A stretch of 64,000 nucleotides of DNA from Phallus indusiatus (Eukaryota > Basidiomycota > Agaricomycetes > Phallales > Phallaceae), in assembly GCA_027605045.1 (NCBI GenBank), contig JAQFWX010000018.1:434001-498000 (forward strand), written 5' to 3'. The notes under the pieces are model-generated. The model was not told where the DNA came from. It was given only the letters and a program-made list of their open reading frames with translations, and did not search any database. Below are positions 1-12,082 of this stretch, piece by piece (the stretch's first letter is position 1; each line of letters opens with the position of its first letter). The translations under genes were made by a program, and so were the position numbers.

Positions 1-651
1 CAATTCGTCAAACTTTTGGGGGCCATGTGCATATGTACTGCGAGCTTTGGTGAGCGGTATCCATGCTCCAGGTTTATAACCATGGCTGGTAAGATCAGTC
101 GCTGTGCCATCATGTTCGTCATCGAAAATGGGTCGAATCTCTATGGGAGGCATGCCGCTTTTATCCGCAACCGGGGTTGTAAAACGTATGTGCATGGCGG
201 GATGCTCCAAGGCAAGTTCCAGCAATCTTGCCGCACTAACAGTAGCTTCCATGTGAACATGCAGTAGAGCAGCTTTAGGCATCTTTCTCATCCTGTCAAA
301 AGGTTGAACGAGAAAATGATTTATCGTGTTTACCTTTCGCAGTATCTTGAACAGTTTCGTACTCTCAATCAGAGACCTAGCTGCAGAAAAGATCAACTTT
401 CGATACCAGATACTAAATAGTCCCATAAAGATACCTGTAAGAAACTCCATTCCTGGAAAAAGATGGTGTATCTCTTCATGCTCTCCGCTCCATACCGTTA
501 ATAGTTCTTTGCGCCTTATATGTCGAACAATTTCTTCTGCCTTTTTGGCAGTCGGCTGTTGATTTTGATAAGGATAGTAATCCCGTCGTAATGACCTCTC
601 TTTCGCTATAAGCTCATTCCTCAAAGACCAGTAACCTTGAGCGGACGACAT
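1..651 (-). CDS. ADGF/CECR1-type adenosine deaminase, N-terminal part (cut by left edge)
   Basis: Adenosine deaminase-related growth factor family: deaminates adenosine to inosine, often outside the cell. The ATG is at 651 on the minus strand and the frame is still open at base 1, so the C-terminal catalytic half is missing. Three exons are seen. Exon 1 encodes MSSAQGYWSLRNEL and an N-terminal helical region. A short exon encodes SLIESTKLFKILRK. The third opens with MPKAALLHVHMEATV, the zinc-binding HxH strand of the family, where the usual form is roughly MPKGALLHAHLDA; here E replaces the common D after HVHM. The last acceptor is the second AG (gagaaag) rather than the first, because only that keeps ILRK-MPKA in frame. 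No convincing signal peptide is visible at this start, so an upstream exon or intracellular location is possible. Confidence 0.8.
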   Translation of the reverse strand, partial: MSSAQGYWSLRNELIAKERSLRRDYYPYQNQQPTAKKAEEIVRHIRRKELLTVWSGEHEEIHHLFPGMEFLTGIFMGLFSIWYRKLIFSAARSLIESTKLFKILRKVNTINHFLVQPFDRMRKMPKAALLHVHMEATVSAARLLELALEHPAMHIRFTTPVADKSGMPPIEIRPIFDDEHDGTATDLTSHGYKPGAWIPLTKARSTYAHGPQKFDEL

Positions 652-2499
652 GTTCTAATGCAATTGTGTAAATGTGCCTGTCCACACTTTGCATCTCGCC
701 AAACCCTGACTCACGGATTTCCCATGGGGCCATGCCGGGAAAGTTTTTGCGGTCCCGAGGGGCATCAGACCTGGAATAAAAATAAACAAGATTGCGGCCT
801 ATTTGACTGATTTACTTGGGTTAGTATCTACCTTCTGTTGGGTTGTATTAGAGATATTTGAGCTCACTATCATTGATATATTCTATGAAATGTTTTCACC
901 AACCCGTGGTCCCACTGCAATCCAGCACAATGCACAACTTGAATGGCACTGAGTACTGACTCAGAAGAGACGGCGTCGGGTTTGGTTTAGAACGTGCAAA
1001 GAACGTAGCAGATAACAGATTAGATGAAGACCTGTCAAGCAGTACCTTGTCGGGGAGGTTCATTATTTATTCCATTTCCACATAGCCATTGCCTAGTGTT
1101 GCATCGTGCGCGTGAGATATGAGACGAGATAATGATTATCCTTCTTTCGCGTCTTCCACTTAATTCTCATACAATTAGGATGTAGTACGTTATTTTCATT
1201 TTTCTGTTCATATAGCCTAGTACTTTCTTTTTTTATCTAGTCATTGAATTTGAAGGTTCTACGCTACCTATTTAGCAATGAAAGTCGGCTTATGTATAAT
1301 GATTCCTAATACTCTCAATCACGCCACATACATATTACTGTAGTAATAACCTCGCTCAAACCATCCTGCAATTTTCCAAGTCTTGCAATTTCAAACATGG
1401 CGATGTCACGAGGGTCCCTTTACTCAGAACAATTCTGCTCGTAGTCACCTAAAGGTCGTCTCTATCCCTCAACCTCCATGACTCGTATCTCACACCTGGC
1501 GTTGAGTTCCTTGTTGAAATGCTACCTTTTCTCCTCGTCCCACCCTTGCTAAGTCATTTATCCACCAAGTTATCCCAGTTATTCGTCTCAAATGGCGTTC
1601 ATTTTTTCATTTACGTTCTTTCACTCTTGATCTTGCTTTGGTTCTGATCTCCTTGAAATCGCTTGATGGGGCCCGTCATTGAATGAAGAGGCACTGGGTG
1701 CTCAGCCTGTCCAATAAAGGGAAATGACCTTGGAATTTGGACTTTTTGCTCGGCAGACAGAGAGAACGCGCAAGGATGGATACCATCATCAGTAAAAAAA
1801 CCATGTTTTCTGGAAGATGATCGTGTCTCTCATTGTATGGACTCGTTGGACTGTGAAACATTATCATCTTGGGCAAAGATCATAGGTCACTCTTTCATAC
1901 CTTCGGTCAATGTTGATAATACTGCTGATGGGGTCATTCATAACATAATGTTTGGTTTAGATGATTTTCGCATGGTTCAGGAGGCCATGACTATACCCCT
2001 ACTATGGGCGATAAGTATCCAGGGATAATATGTCCCTTCTCGTTGCCACTGATGTTTTATAGTTTGAGTATATCTACGTGTATACAAAAATTCAGAATCA
2101 CACCAGCAGTCTTTCACTGAGATAATGGTACAACACAAACACAGACAAGAACACGTGTCATGAAAATCTCAAAAGGTTTATTAATGTAAAAAAGGGTGTC
2201 AGACACCGGAGGGGTTTCATACATGTGATGACAAGTAGGTGAGATTTTCATGAATCAAGTAGTACTGGCGCTCACTGCAGGTCCTATCTTCCTGTGCACG
2301 TCTAACGATTATTACAGAAGTAACTTCAAATATGGTATCATGTACTGGGTCGTAGGAAAATTAGAGTGAATTTCAGCCGGAGAAGTTAGTGAATAATAAT
2401 CCCGGACATAATGAACAGTCAGTTGCAGTCGATTTTGAAGTTTCATCAATATGCAAGATATATTAAATTTGTACCACTTGATAGATATTGTAGCTGAGA
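652..2499. other. Intergenic stretch, no supported gene
   Basis: About 1.85 kb between the deaminase start and the transporter stop. It should hold the deaminase promoter (right of 651) and the transporter 3' UTR. It is AT-rich with scattered short open frames, for example 1837-2028 (+) and 1676-1876 (-). None has recognisable motifs or plausible splicing to others. No tRNA, repeat array or transposon remnant was seen. Confidence 0.5.
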
Positions 2500-4388
2500 C
2501 TAAGAAAGATGAAATATTAGTATCATTGCTGAGAACAGAGAAGCTCGAACGCACCAAAAAATAAAAATAAGCACTCCATAAAGCGTTAAGCCCATGGATG
2601 CCCATATTAAAAACCTGCTCTGGTCTGGATCATCTCGGAACAGTTTCCAGAAAAAGAGGCCAGCTGAAAAAAAAAGTGATTAGAGACACATCAAATTTAT
2701 CAATCGCTATCCAAATCTCACGTAGAATAAAACTGATAGTAGTCGAACCTGTCGAACCTACAAACGAAAGAACTAGTAGCTCTTGTGAGTACGGAAAGTA
2801 TCATGCTAACTGACTTCGGACTTACTCATTTGCAAATCGTCTACGAAAAATGCGATAAAAAATCCAGCACCGATAATGAACGACGTGAGTAAGGTATGCT
2901 TCAGGGTCGAAATATCGCCAGCAGCATGAACGTCGACGTCCTCTTCGTTATCGTCGTCTTCGTTTTCTTCGTGAGAAACGGTCTTAGGAGAAACAGGGGG
3001 CTTGCTGAATACTTTGTCCAGACAATTTCGACATGGGTGTACTTGTAAGGGGTATGAAAACAAAACGGTGATCACAATTGCAAATTGGCCCAAGGCGATG
3101 AATAATGATGAAGAAGGATACATTGCGATGATATTTGAACCGACTTTGCTGCCGAAGGTGAGGTATCCGAATATGGCAATAATTTCGTACGCCAAAATGG
3201 CAAACCCAATAGAGGAAGTGATTATAGTGTTCATCCTTTTTTGAGAGTTGTCCACTACTTCATTATAGATGGGGAATATCTGAAACTCAGGTCAGATGGA
3301 AAAGAAAACGGAGTCAAATCTAGTAACGGACGTTCTGTGCGCAGGTATAAGCAAAAACTTGGACGGGAAATGTCGCAATAAAATTAGGTGTAAAATGAAC
3401 CCAATAAACAGGACCAGATATTGGCATATTCTTAATGGGAAAGAAATAGCAGAAGGCAACGATAAAGACCAGATACACTAAATAATTTTTACGGTTAGGC
3501 CCAATTAATGGTCGTCAAAAGACGGAGCTTTCGTACCGGCAGCAAATACTGCGATATAGGACGCATGGCGAAGGCTGTCCAACTTGCGCAGAAAACATAA
3601 CGGAATGAGCGCACTCATAAAGAGCGTTATCCATATTCTGCCGTTTAATGCCCATAACGGAGGGTCACCAGGTGATAAATGATGGTAAATAGAACGGACA
3701 ACATTGGGCATAAGACCTTTGATTATGATCAAGTAGCTGAGAGAATACGAAGTTTTAGGACTTATGTTAAATCATTGCGAATCTTTCGGACATACATACC
3801 TAATGGATACACCAAAACATTTGACGGCGATAGCGAGATCAAAAAATATTCCTGCTTTCGGGAAGGTTATTTGAGAAATAGCGAAAAAGGACGTTCTTCG
3901 TTCTCCGCTAACGCGAGTGCCACAAATGGATAAAAGATATAAACCAAACCCGCCAATACAACCGGAAAAGAAACATGTCAATATTCCTGGAAGCAAGCCC
4001 GATGAGGCGACAGACTGACAATTTCAATATTAAGGGATGATTTATCCAAAGGGGAGTTACATTACCAAAGGGAATGTCAGCATTCCTGTATTTTACATGA
4101 GTTACAGTTTCAGAGAAGGACCTTTGGGATCTCTCACCTGTTCCTGCACATATTTGAAACCCGTGTCAAATGGTGTTAGAATTTGTTATCAAACTGGCTA
4201 TACTGACCAATGATCGTATTAGTGAGATTCCCAACACAACTCATAATGGAGGCATGTCCTCCACCTGCCTGACATTCGCTGTCCGTTGGGTCTCTGTGAT
4301 TATCACTTCTCAATAAAGGTCTGGTCGCGGTTGCATTTTCAGATGGGTCTGAAGCCACGTAATCTCGAGTCGCTATACCGTAGGACAT
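2500..4388 (-). CDS. Vacuolar amino acid transporter, AVT5/6/7-like (AAAP/SLC38 family)
   Basis: Polytopic amino acid/auxin permease family member, expected to move neutral or acidic amino acids across the vacuolar membrane. The N-terminus is a hydrophilic tail with TRPLLRSDN (dileucine-like) before the first helix. SCVGNLTNTIIGTGMLTFPL is the family's signature first membrane segment. Later segments include LLPGILTCFFSGCIGGFGLYLL, PNFIATFPVQVFAYTCAQN and RMNTIITSSIGFAILAYEI. An acidic cytosolic loop (EENEDDDNEEDVDV) and the final segment ending ILIFHLS-stop follow. IIG-TG-ML is built from a 6-nt exon (4138-4143) and a 20-nt exon (4066-4085). Other junctions (AAV/YLVF, QN/IFPI, ISFIL/PGLFF) are canonical GT-AG. 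The substrate cannot be told from sequence. Confidence 0.88.
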
Positions 4389-5625
4389 GTCGTTGTCAAA
4401 ATCCTCCGCACAAGGTTCAGTATTTGAATGCGGAACGAGGGGGAGGAGAATGTAATCTTGAATCTGATTCTGGTTCCGGTTCTGAGATCCCCAACGTCGA
4501 AACCACGCCAGTCTTTAAATCTTAAAACCTCGTGGCCAAGAAGAGGAGCAGAAGAACCACTTGGTATGCGGCTTTGTCATCTCCGTTAGGTAAGGGTTTA
4601 CTCGCATCATGCCGCCGCGACTGTTTTACATAGCGCGTTTCAAGTTCAGCTTTGCTCTTGGCTCGCCCGAGTCTGCGCTCGCAGGAACAACTTTAACTTA
4701 AAGGAGATTATTTAGGTGTTTCATTTCCCAGACCCGTGCCAGAATCAATTCGTTCCGAAGCAAGTCAGTTTTGAGCTTGAAAGTTAATAATACGGGATGT
4801 TGCAGAAATCACTACTAGTCTCGAATCATATCAAGTTTCTCATTCTTCTCATCGACTGGCTAATAGAGACCCTAGAATTGTTCTAAGTGGGAGGCTTTCA
4901 ACAACACTCAGAAGAAACAAGCCAAAAACGTTGAAGACACCTACATGAAGACCCTCTGCCAATGACCTCATTATCATTGTTTTTAGGGGCATGATGACAA
5001 TGATGCTACAGCTATTTCATTCACTTTCAAGTAATGTCATCTTGGGCTCACCAAAGAGAACGGACACAGTCCTGAGAAACTTAATTTAACTCTTCCCTTG
5101 TGAGTTTCGCGACGATCGGAACCTCAGGATGTTTATTTAATTCCCGGATGATGTTGTGGCCATGATTTGCGCGCACAGCCTAACTATCTCGTCCTATAAA
5201 TCACAAAGCCGCATGAGAGTATGTGTATGCAGTCACCGGGTATCCGTGTTCAGGAAAAACAAGGCGCGTTCACCAGCTCACGGACCATCTTGAAGTACAG
5301 CTTCGACTGCCCGACTTTCTCAATTCGCCAGCATCACAAAGAATTATCCATTTCTTTCACAAATAAACGGTGCAGTAAAGAGAATTTGGTGGTACCGTGA
5401 CCTGGGTGATGGACTTCAGAAATCTGGAAGTAGGGTTTCTACTGCGGGTTTTTTTGGCATATATCGCTGCTCGAAAATTTGGCTTTACTGAGTCATTGGG
5501 TCACACTCCACTGCGGCTTTGCGGCTGAAATGATTAGAAGTTCTACTCATCAAAGTTACTATCAATCGGGAAATTCGAAAGCTGGCTAGTCGAGGATACT
5601 GGTTTCCCATCAATAATCGTAGGCT
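4389..5625. other. Intergenic stretch, no supported gene
   Basis: Roughly 1.2 kb upstream of the transporter start and downstream of the small mitochondrial-type gene. No coding frame of useful length or homology was seen between about 4530 and 5620 on either strand. It should contain the transporter promoter. Nothing repetitive was noticed. Confidence 0.5.
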
Positions 5626-6022
5626 CTAAGTCTTTGCATCTGAATCTTTGAGGTGCTGAAGGACAGTTTGCACATGAGGGTTGTTAGCGCTTTCTACGGT
5701 TCCACGCGCTAAGAGGTCTGAGGTAATGGCTGTCAGCATATAGTTTGAAGTACTTAGAGAAGAGTAAACCTGCATCTGAGCCACTTCGTGTAATGGCAAA
5801 AAAGTGTGGGGCCCAGCCACTGAGTGTTAGTGTGACACTTTGGGATGGTTGAGCCGGATCCCAGCCCAGAGCTTCGGCGAGGGGTTGCTCCACGTAAACA
5901 GTCTCGTTATCCAGAGTTACCTTGAATTGTCGTACAGACGATACATTCGTTCTCCGGAAAAGTATGGATGACAGCGATGGCGTACGGCGGCGCAGGAAGG
6001 GTGTAGTGCGGTAGATAGGCAT
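5626..6022 (-). CDS. Small mitochondrial-type protein of unknown function
   Basis: Two exons joined across GSDAG|gtttac...gacag|CC. They give a protein of about 118 residues starting MPIYRTTPFLRRRTP and ending HLKDSDAKT. The first 25 residues are rich in Arg, Ser, Thr and Leu with no acidic residue, which fits a mitochondrial targeting sequence. The mature part has the pattern FKVTLDNETVYVEQPLAEALGW. A longer reading of the frame starts at a TTG, so the ATG at 6022 is preferred. It is divergent from the Fic gene, with only about 70 bases between the two starts. I do not recognise the family; the targeting prediction is inference. Confidence 0.65.
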
Positions 6023-6092
6023 AACTTGGGATACCGAAAAAAAAAGTCGCAGTTTCAAACTCAGTTACTCTGCATACAGCGTACAACTAACT

Positions 6093-6643
6093 ATGTCAGC
6101 TCATACTGCCCGTCTTGTTCGACTTTTTACCGCAGAATACGCACGACGTATCAATTCGCAGATTGTGTATCCTGCGCAGTCGGTCGTAGTCAAGCCTAAC
6201 GAGCTGGAATCGAGTCTCGTTCGACCACTCCATGTATCCATTTATGAGCCTCATCGACCAATATCTTATTTGGCTGCTACACTGTCTTATGGGATAATAA
6301 AAGGTACGATAGTGCCAATTATCATCTTGATGAAGCAAATTCACGAAATTCAGGACATCCATTTCAGGATGGAAACAAGCGCACAGGTATGTACCTGGCC
6401 TTTTTCCTATGAGTTGGCTGATTGAAATTAACTAATTATGGATTTTTAGCGTTCTTTCTCGCCAACGAATATATTAGAGCAATGGGGCGACCTGGGCTTG
6501 CGGACATGGGCAAAATCGGCAAAGTGTATGAACATCTGGCCGAAATTGCTAACCGTTACGTTGACGTTGCCGCCGGAAGTCTAGACGTAGAAGGTCTAGC
6601 GAAGGGGAACCCTGGTGAAAAGGACCATGAAAAAGACTCTTGA
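6093..6643 (+). CDS. Fic/Doc family protein, Doc-like
   Basis: Three exons (6093-6303, 6354-6386, 6450-6643) give exactly 145 residues. The catalytic loop HPFQDGNKR at residues 72-80 is assembled across both introns and is followed by TAFFLANEYIRAMG, the classic helix after the Fic motif. The upstream segment NELESSLVRP resembles the substrate-side loop of bacterial Doc (LESALARP). Fic proteins transfer AMP or phosphate from nucleotides to target proteins. Here the glycine of the canonical AMPylase motif GNGR is Lys (GNKR), as in Doc, which phosphorylates a translation factor in bacteria. No inhibitory (S/T)xxxE(G/N) helix is obvious and no antitoxin-like neighbour exists. The fungal target is unknown; kinase-type activity is inference. 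Confidence 0.85.
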
Positions 6644-7296
6644 TGGCTGCAGCATTGCTTGGTGCCACATAACTCCGTTGAGACAGATATCACTGCCCAT
6701 GGACTCAAATTTTCTCTGACCGGTTAAAGGCGACGTGCCTTTGACCTTACCACAACCGGTACTGCCAATTAAAACACCAACTAACTCCTTCCCTCTCTTT
6801 GGTCCGCATGGCATGAAACCTGGAGACCAATGCTCCCACTAGGTACTCACCAAAGTGTCTTGGCGAGCCCGAAGAAGGCTTGCCCTTGCTATTACCCAAC
6901 CACAACGTGTAAGCCGCAACGACAGTCATCAGGACCGTCTCGTATGGGATTGGTCCCGAAACAGGTTACAAACTAAGCAACGTTCTCGAGGATGTCTTCC
7001 ATCTCCTGCAATGGTTATGCCAATGGTTGCTGGAGGTATTGCTTCTGATCTCAAACCCCGTCAACCCTCCTAATGAAACATCGTCATTTAGATATAGTTT
7101 CATGAACGGCTTTGCTAAGGTTTTGGGACTACAGAACAGAAGGGGGATCTTGGTATTGTTAGAAGGGGGTTGGCTTCCTGCGATGGAAGTTGAATCAATC
7201 GGATTAAAATTCAGTACACAGGCTCCAAGGTCGTAACGTTGATAGATTCAATAAATAGACGTCAATAAATTGCTATAAACAAAATATGCTACATTT
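6644..7296. other. Intergenic stretch between convergent Fic gene and SEC16, possible coding relic
   Basis: About 650 bases lie between the Fic stop and the SEC16 stop, more than two 3' UTRs need. The minus strand has an open stretch (about 6747-6960) reading IPYETVLMTVVAAYTLWLGN then KGKPSSGSPRHFGEYLVGAL. This looks like a membrane segment plus loop but is interrupted by a stop upstream and has no clean start. I could not assign it to a family. It may be a decayed gene or chance. Confidence 0.3.
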
Positions 7297-10200
7297 CTAA
7301 GCGTTCTGCTGAAATACATCCACATAACGATTTCTAACATTCCGTTTACTGGCCGAAGACTTGGGCCGGCTTGCTGGAGGCATGCCATTGCCAAGTCCAG
7401 GGGGGTCGAAACTATTGGCAACGGGAGGAGCAGATGAAGGGACGGGCGCCTCTTCTTCTTTGGGAACCAGATTGGAACGAACTCTAGGAGGTTTCCGAGG
7501 GGGTTCCAGGACAGAAGCAGCACGAGGCGGAGGCGGGGAAGACATACCACTTGGGTCAAGGGATGCCGCATGTGACAATGCTACAGATGGGGAAGCCGTT
7601 TGTGCTCTAGGTGGCGGAGGGGGTGGACTAGGGGCTGCCGAAGTCTCAGGGGCCTAAAGTAGCGTTCGAATGTTCAGAAAATATAAATGAAAAATAGAGC
7701 AATATTCGTACATTTTTGTTAACCCATCGCTTGAGTTCCTTATCATAATAGAATGTTTTCTCTTCCCCGAGATTGGCAACGATCGGCGCAGGAGATTGAG
7801 AACTGCCGCGCCTCCAATTCCACAGACTACCAAGCCAAGACGACGATTGTTGTACCAGTTCTAGATGAGAGTAAGCAAAGATAAATGATGGTCTTGTGAA
7901 TGAGTGTTACATACCTGGCTTTGTCGCGGGTTTTTTCACTTCCGCCGTACGTTCATTCTTAGTTTTAGCTTCCTCCTTATCGTCCTCTTCTTTTTCATGA
8001 GCTGGACTCTCCCGCGCTTTAGTCTTTTTGATAGATGTATTTCCGAAACCCAAGTCTTCCTCTTCTTCCTCCACTACAGATGTTTCAGATCGTATGGAAG
8101 TAGATGGTTTAGAGGAGCTAAATGTGAAACCCGAGGGAGCACTGTCCATCGGAGATATAAACTCTCCTTGTAATTCTTCGGAAGTGACTTGGTTAAAACC
8201 GGCCGCAGTCGGGGTAGGATCATTACTTGATGTCATGTTCGAGCCCCACCATGTACTTTCCTGGGTAAATGTGTCGGCAACACCGTTTTCAGACCGGTGC
8301 TGAGACAATGCATTTGTTGTTAGATTTTCTCCTTGGGATTTCACAGGTGGTGTGATTGCACTGGCGGAGGCTACACGCTGAATTGGTGGCGAACGTCGTC
8401 GGTCTAAGCGCGCGTAATCGAAGGCGGAAACGGCTCTATCGATAGGATTTTGAGACATAAGAGATGCCGTTGGCATGACATTTCCCGTAGCATATGGTGT
8501 GGCAGACCTAGATGGGGGAGCTGATGGAGCAGCCGAGGATATGCTGCTATAGTGAGAGAAAGGACCAAAAGTCGCTTTGGCGTGAGATTCCTTGGAAGGA
8601 GACGGAACGTGTTCTTCTCCTTCGCCAACGATGATTTTGGAGAAGCGACCTTCCAACCAACTGCCGATAGTGTCAAAACTGGGTTTAGCCATGGTGCGAG
8701 ATATCCAAGAACCAGGCTTGTCCGTTTGAGGAATGGCAGTAAGCCGGTCAGACAAATCTTTTAAAGCACCGATGAAGGCAGGGGTATATGACTGGGAACC
8801 GCGAGGTGAAGCACGAATAGTATTTCCAATGGCCTCGCAGTATCTGCCAAATAAAAGTTAATCTTAGTCATAGAAAAATAGGTTGAAATATGTACCGATT
8901 AGCCGCTTCGACATATCCCATTTCGGCAAGAAAGTATGCTCGCAAAAGCTTGTATGCTTGCAAATGGGGAAGACCAGAAAATGTTTCTTGTCCCTTTACA
9001 GTAGAGAGTGACAAGGCAAATTCTGTTATCTCAGACAAAAGGGTAACGTCCAAGTCTTTATGGAAGTTTGGTAGTGTGGCGGGACTTTCGGATCCAACCA
9101 AAACCATTCGTACAGAAGGCACATTTATCCCTCCAAAGGACGATGTTCGGGGAGATAAAAGATAGCTGGAAATACATTAAAAAAATACAAGTACACAATC
9201 AAAAGACGTACCAAACATGCGCTGCCTCAAACCAACGATTAGCAGTTAGATAATCGCCCAAAGAAGTCAATGCGGCGGAATCTCCGGCAGCCTGTGTGAA
9301 TATCATTGCAGCCGTTTCTTGCCATTGCGTCAGAGATTTTTCGAGGATGCCCGGGGGTGGCAGTGAAGCTAAGGACCTTTCAGGGTGAAAGTTCGGGGTC
9401 ATTGGAGTAAATTGTGTACCAGCGGAGGTTACATTGTTTGATGATAGCGATTTTGAAGGAAATAGTTCCTGTACTAAGATGGCTGAGAAATTTCGTTGAA
9501 ATTAGAAAATTTTCAACCTACTTGAAGAGGCTCCATGACCGGATAGGAGACTATAGGCCACTCTGAGGCTCTCTTTGCCATTGACCTGAGGCGTCTGCTC
9601 ACTGTTTGCGTGTAATATGTGCTTGACGCCTAGTTCTGAATGGATGAACTCATTTGCGACTTCCTTGAACGACTGAGAGTCCACGCTATTCGCAATAAGC
9701 ATTGCATGTGCCCAGAGTTTTTCGTCCATTGCGAAATGATAGGCTCTTAACTTTTCTCCTCGTATAAGGAATTCTCTAATCCGGTCTAACGAAGAGTTCT
9801 TCGCGTAATGGACCGCCATAGTTTGTTCAGTCGACTCTGTCATAGATAAATATGGGGTGTATAATGAATGACCCAGTAATGAATCATCACCCGCGGGTAT
9901 TGTCTCGTTCTTTAGGCGAGGCACAAGGGCTGACCTCACTGCACGTTCGATTGATGAACTGAAAATTTGTTCAATGGGATATAGAGACAAATAAAGAGAA
10001 AACTTATCACCTTCCAGATAATTGACCGTCATTCTCGACCATAACCTTCAACAACGTTAGGAGAGCAAGCCTGCCTTCCGCTTTGAACCGTTCCGAGGAC
10101 CCGGAGGATATATAAGCTAGTCCATTTGCAAATTCTACTATTCGTTCCTCGAGCCATGTAATCAACGCGGCTTTTTTATTCTTCGTTTGACCTGCTATGC

Positions 10201-12082
10201 CAACCCCAACCGTTCTAGCAAGGGAAGAGACACCGGGATCAGAAAACAAAGGGCCTGGAAAGGAGGATACATTGGATTCCATTGCTGAGGCAGGTAGAAC
10301 TTCCGTTAACGGGCGGATCGTTACGGATTTTGTCTGATGAGCAGTCAGAGATACGTCGAATCCTCCCGCATCCTGAGGGAGATGAAAACACAAAACAAGT
10401 TTCCCTCCTAACCCAAAACTAACAACAGGTGCTCGGACAGACGTACGACCTAGAGGGTCATTGGCACCGAGAAGAGTGGGAGAAGGTGCATATGGTGCAT
10501 GGGTAACTGCTGTGGAGATTGGTAAGAAAGTGACTTTGGAAGCATGGTGATCAACAACTGCCGAGTTGGTTATGTGATCAATCTTGTTTTCCTCGTGCTG
10601 TGGTTTATGAGGGGGAGGGCGAAGGGGAGGTGCGGCGGGGGTGCTCTGTGGAATGTAGGATGGATAGGGAACATAGGAATGTTGGGGTGGGACTATGAAA
10701 TCTTGCTGTTGAATATGTGACGTGACCTCAGGATTTGCTGAATGAATGTTAGGTTGTGATTGAAGATCATATGAATGCGAAGCGGGAAAAGGTTCTTTCT
10801 CTATGACCTCTGTTGCAGAACTCAACGGGACTGGGAGGTGAGACGCCTGGTCGGTAAACGACGTCAATTCTGTTGAGGGTTCTGAATGGAGATACTCCGG
10901 GTATTGTTGATTAAAGAAATCAATTCCACTTTGAAGGTTAGTATTATCGACGTCAGCGGCGAACGTGTTCTTGTTCGCTATATCATCCCCCTGATTTATT
11001 TGGGAAGTTGTTTGAAAGTTATCGCCATATTCAAGTTGAGGATGGAGGGGATTAAGCTCTACATTAAAAGTGCATAAGAATAGGACGTTTAAGTGTTTAA
11101 AAATCGACGAAACCTGAAGAAAATGCATGAGTATCCTGACCTCCTTGAAATGCCATCGGGGGTTGCGAAGGAAAAGCGTTATCTGGCTGTATTCCAAATG
11201 ACTGATTGTTTTGAAAAGACGTATAGTTTAAGGAGCCGGTGGGGGAGGCATACCGCGACTTCGTTCGAGATTTTGTTGGGATGGGGGGATCATAAGCATT
11301 CGAAGTCTTAGGTCGATACGCCGTGAGAGTAGAGGTAGCATTGACGACCTTTGCAGGTTCTGAGATATTATAGGATGCCATGTGAGACGTAAAACCGTTC
11401 GTAGAGGAAGAGTATTGGGAAATTGGAGGTTCGGGTTGAGAAGGGCGTAAAGGGGTATAATCTTGCTGTGGTGCAGTATGTTGTGTTTGTTGCGGATAGT
11501 ATTGGGGAGTAACTGAGACTTGAGAGGCGTGAGTGGCATTGTACACCTCATTGTTCGGTGATGCATAGTCTGTCCGTTGGTTGGTTTGGCTCGACTGGTA
11601 ATAACTCATCGAATACGTGTCACTCGGCTCATGCTGGTATGCTTTCTCTGAAATTAAATTTACAAATAAGGATAATAAACGTGTAACGTACATGCATCTC
11701 CATAAGTTTGAGAGTAATTTGCGTAATCGGTCGGTCCAGGTTGTTGGTCAAAGCTATAATATCCTGTTGAAAGAGCTTCATTCTCATATGGGTGTATACC
11801 CGTCTCAGGCGCAGAGAACATATGGGTCTCTTCGGTCGGCTCAGTAGGAGGAAATGCACTTGTAGATGAATCATCCGTGAACAAACTCTCGCTTCCGTCT
11901 ATAACAGTGTCGAAAAGACTCGCAGCTTCAGCATTCGACGATTCATGAGAAACTTCGGTCTGATTTTCGACATGGTTTTCTGCTTCGTTGAAGTAGGAAT
12001 CAAATAATTCCACGCCCGATCCGTTCTGAGAAGAAAAGAGAGAGGCCGCCGCTTCAACGTGTCCTTGGTCCTGGCTCGACAT
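7297..12082 (-). CDS. SEC16: COPII coat assembly protein Sec16
   Basis: Scaffold that organises ER exit sites and regulates COPII assembly on the ER surface. The N-terminal third (about 12082-10550) is long, disordered and rich in Gln, Tyr, Ser and Pro. The conserved central domain follows: RAPVVSFGLGGKLVLCFH at about 10440-10380, then a helical ACE1-like region including SALVPRLKNE, LIRGEKLRAYHFAMDEKLWAHAM and ESLRVAYSLLSGHGASS. The C-terminal part is Ser/Pro-rich with AETSAAP, PPRKPPRVRSNL and the terminal RNRYVDVFQQNA, a typical fungal Sec16 end. The ATG at 12082 opens MSSQDQGHVEAAASLF. Exon 1 joins exon 2 in frame only through a third AG (gagaaag), giving GDA-SYQHEP. The gene lies head-to-tail with the Pumilio gene, 306 bases away. 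The family call is strong; individual junctions are less certain. Confidence 0.9.

Noticed and set aside
1676..2028. Short open frames on both strands in the first large gap
   Set aside because: Overlapping, unsupported by motifs or splicing.
6746..6766. P-loop-like GSTGCGK on the minus strand
   Set aside because: Isolated match in an out-of-frame stretch without other nucleotide-binding motifs.
7361..7657. 98-codon plus-strand frame opposite the SEC16 C-terminus
   Set aside because: Mirror of the Pro/Ser-rich SEC16 coding sequence; no independent support.
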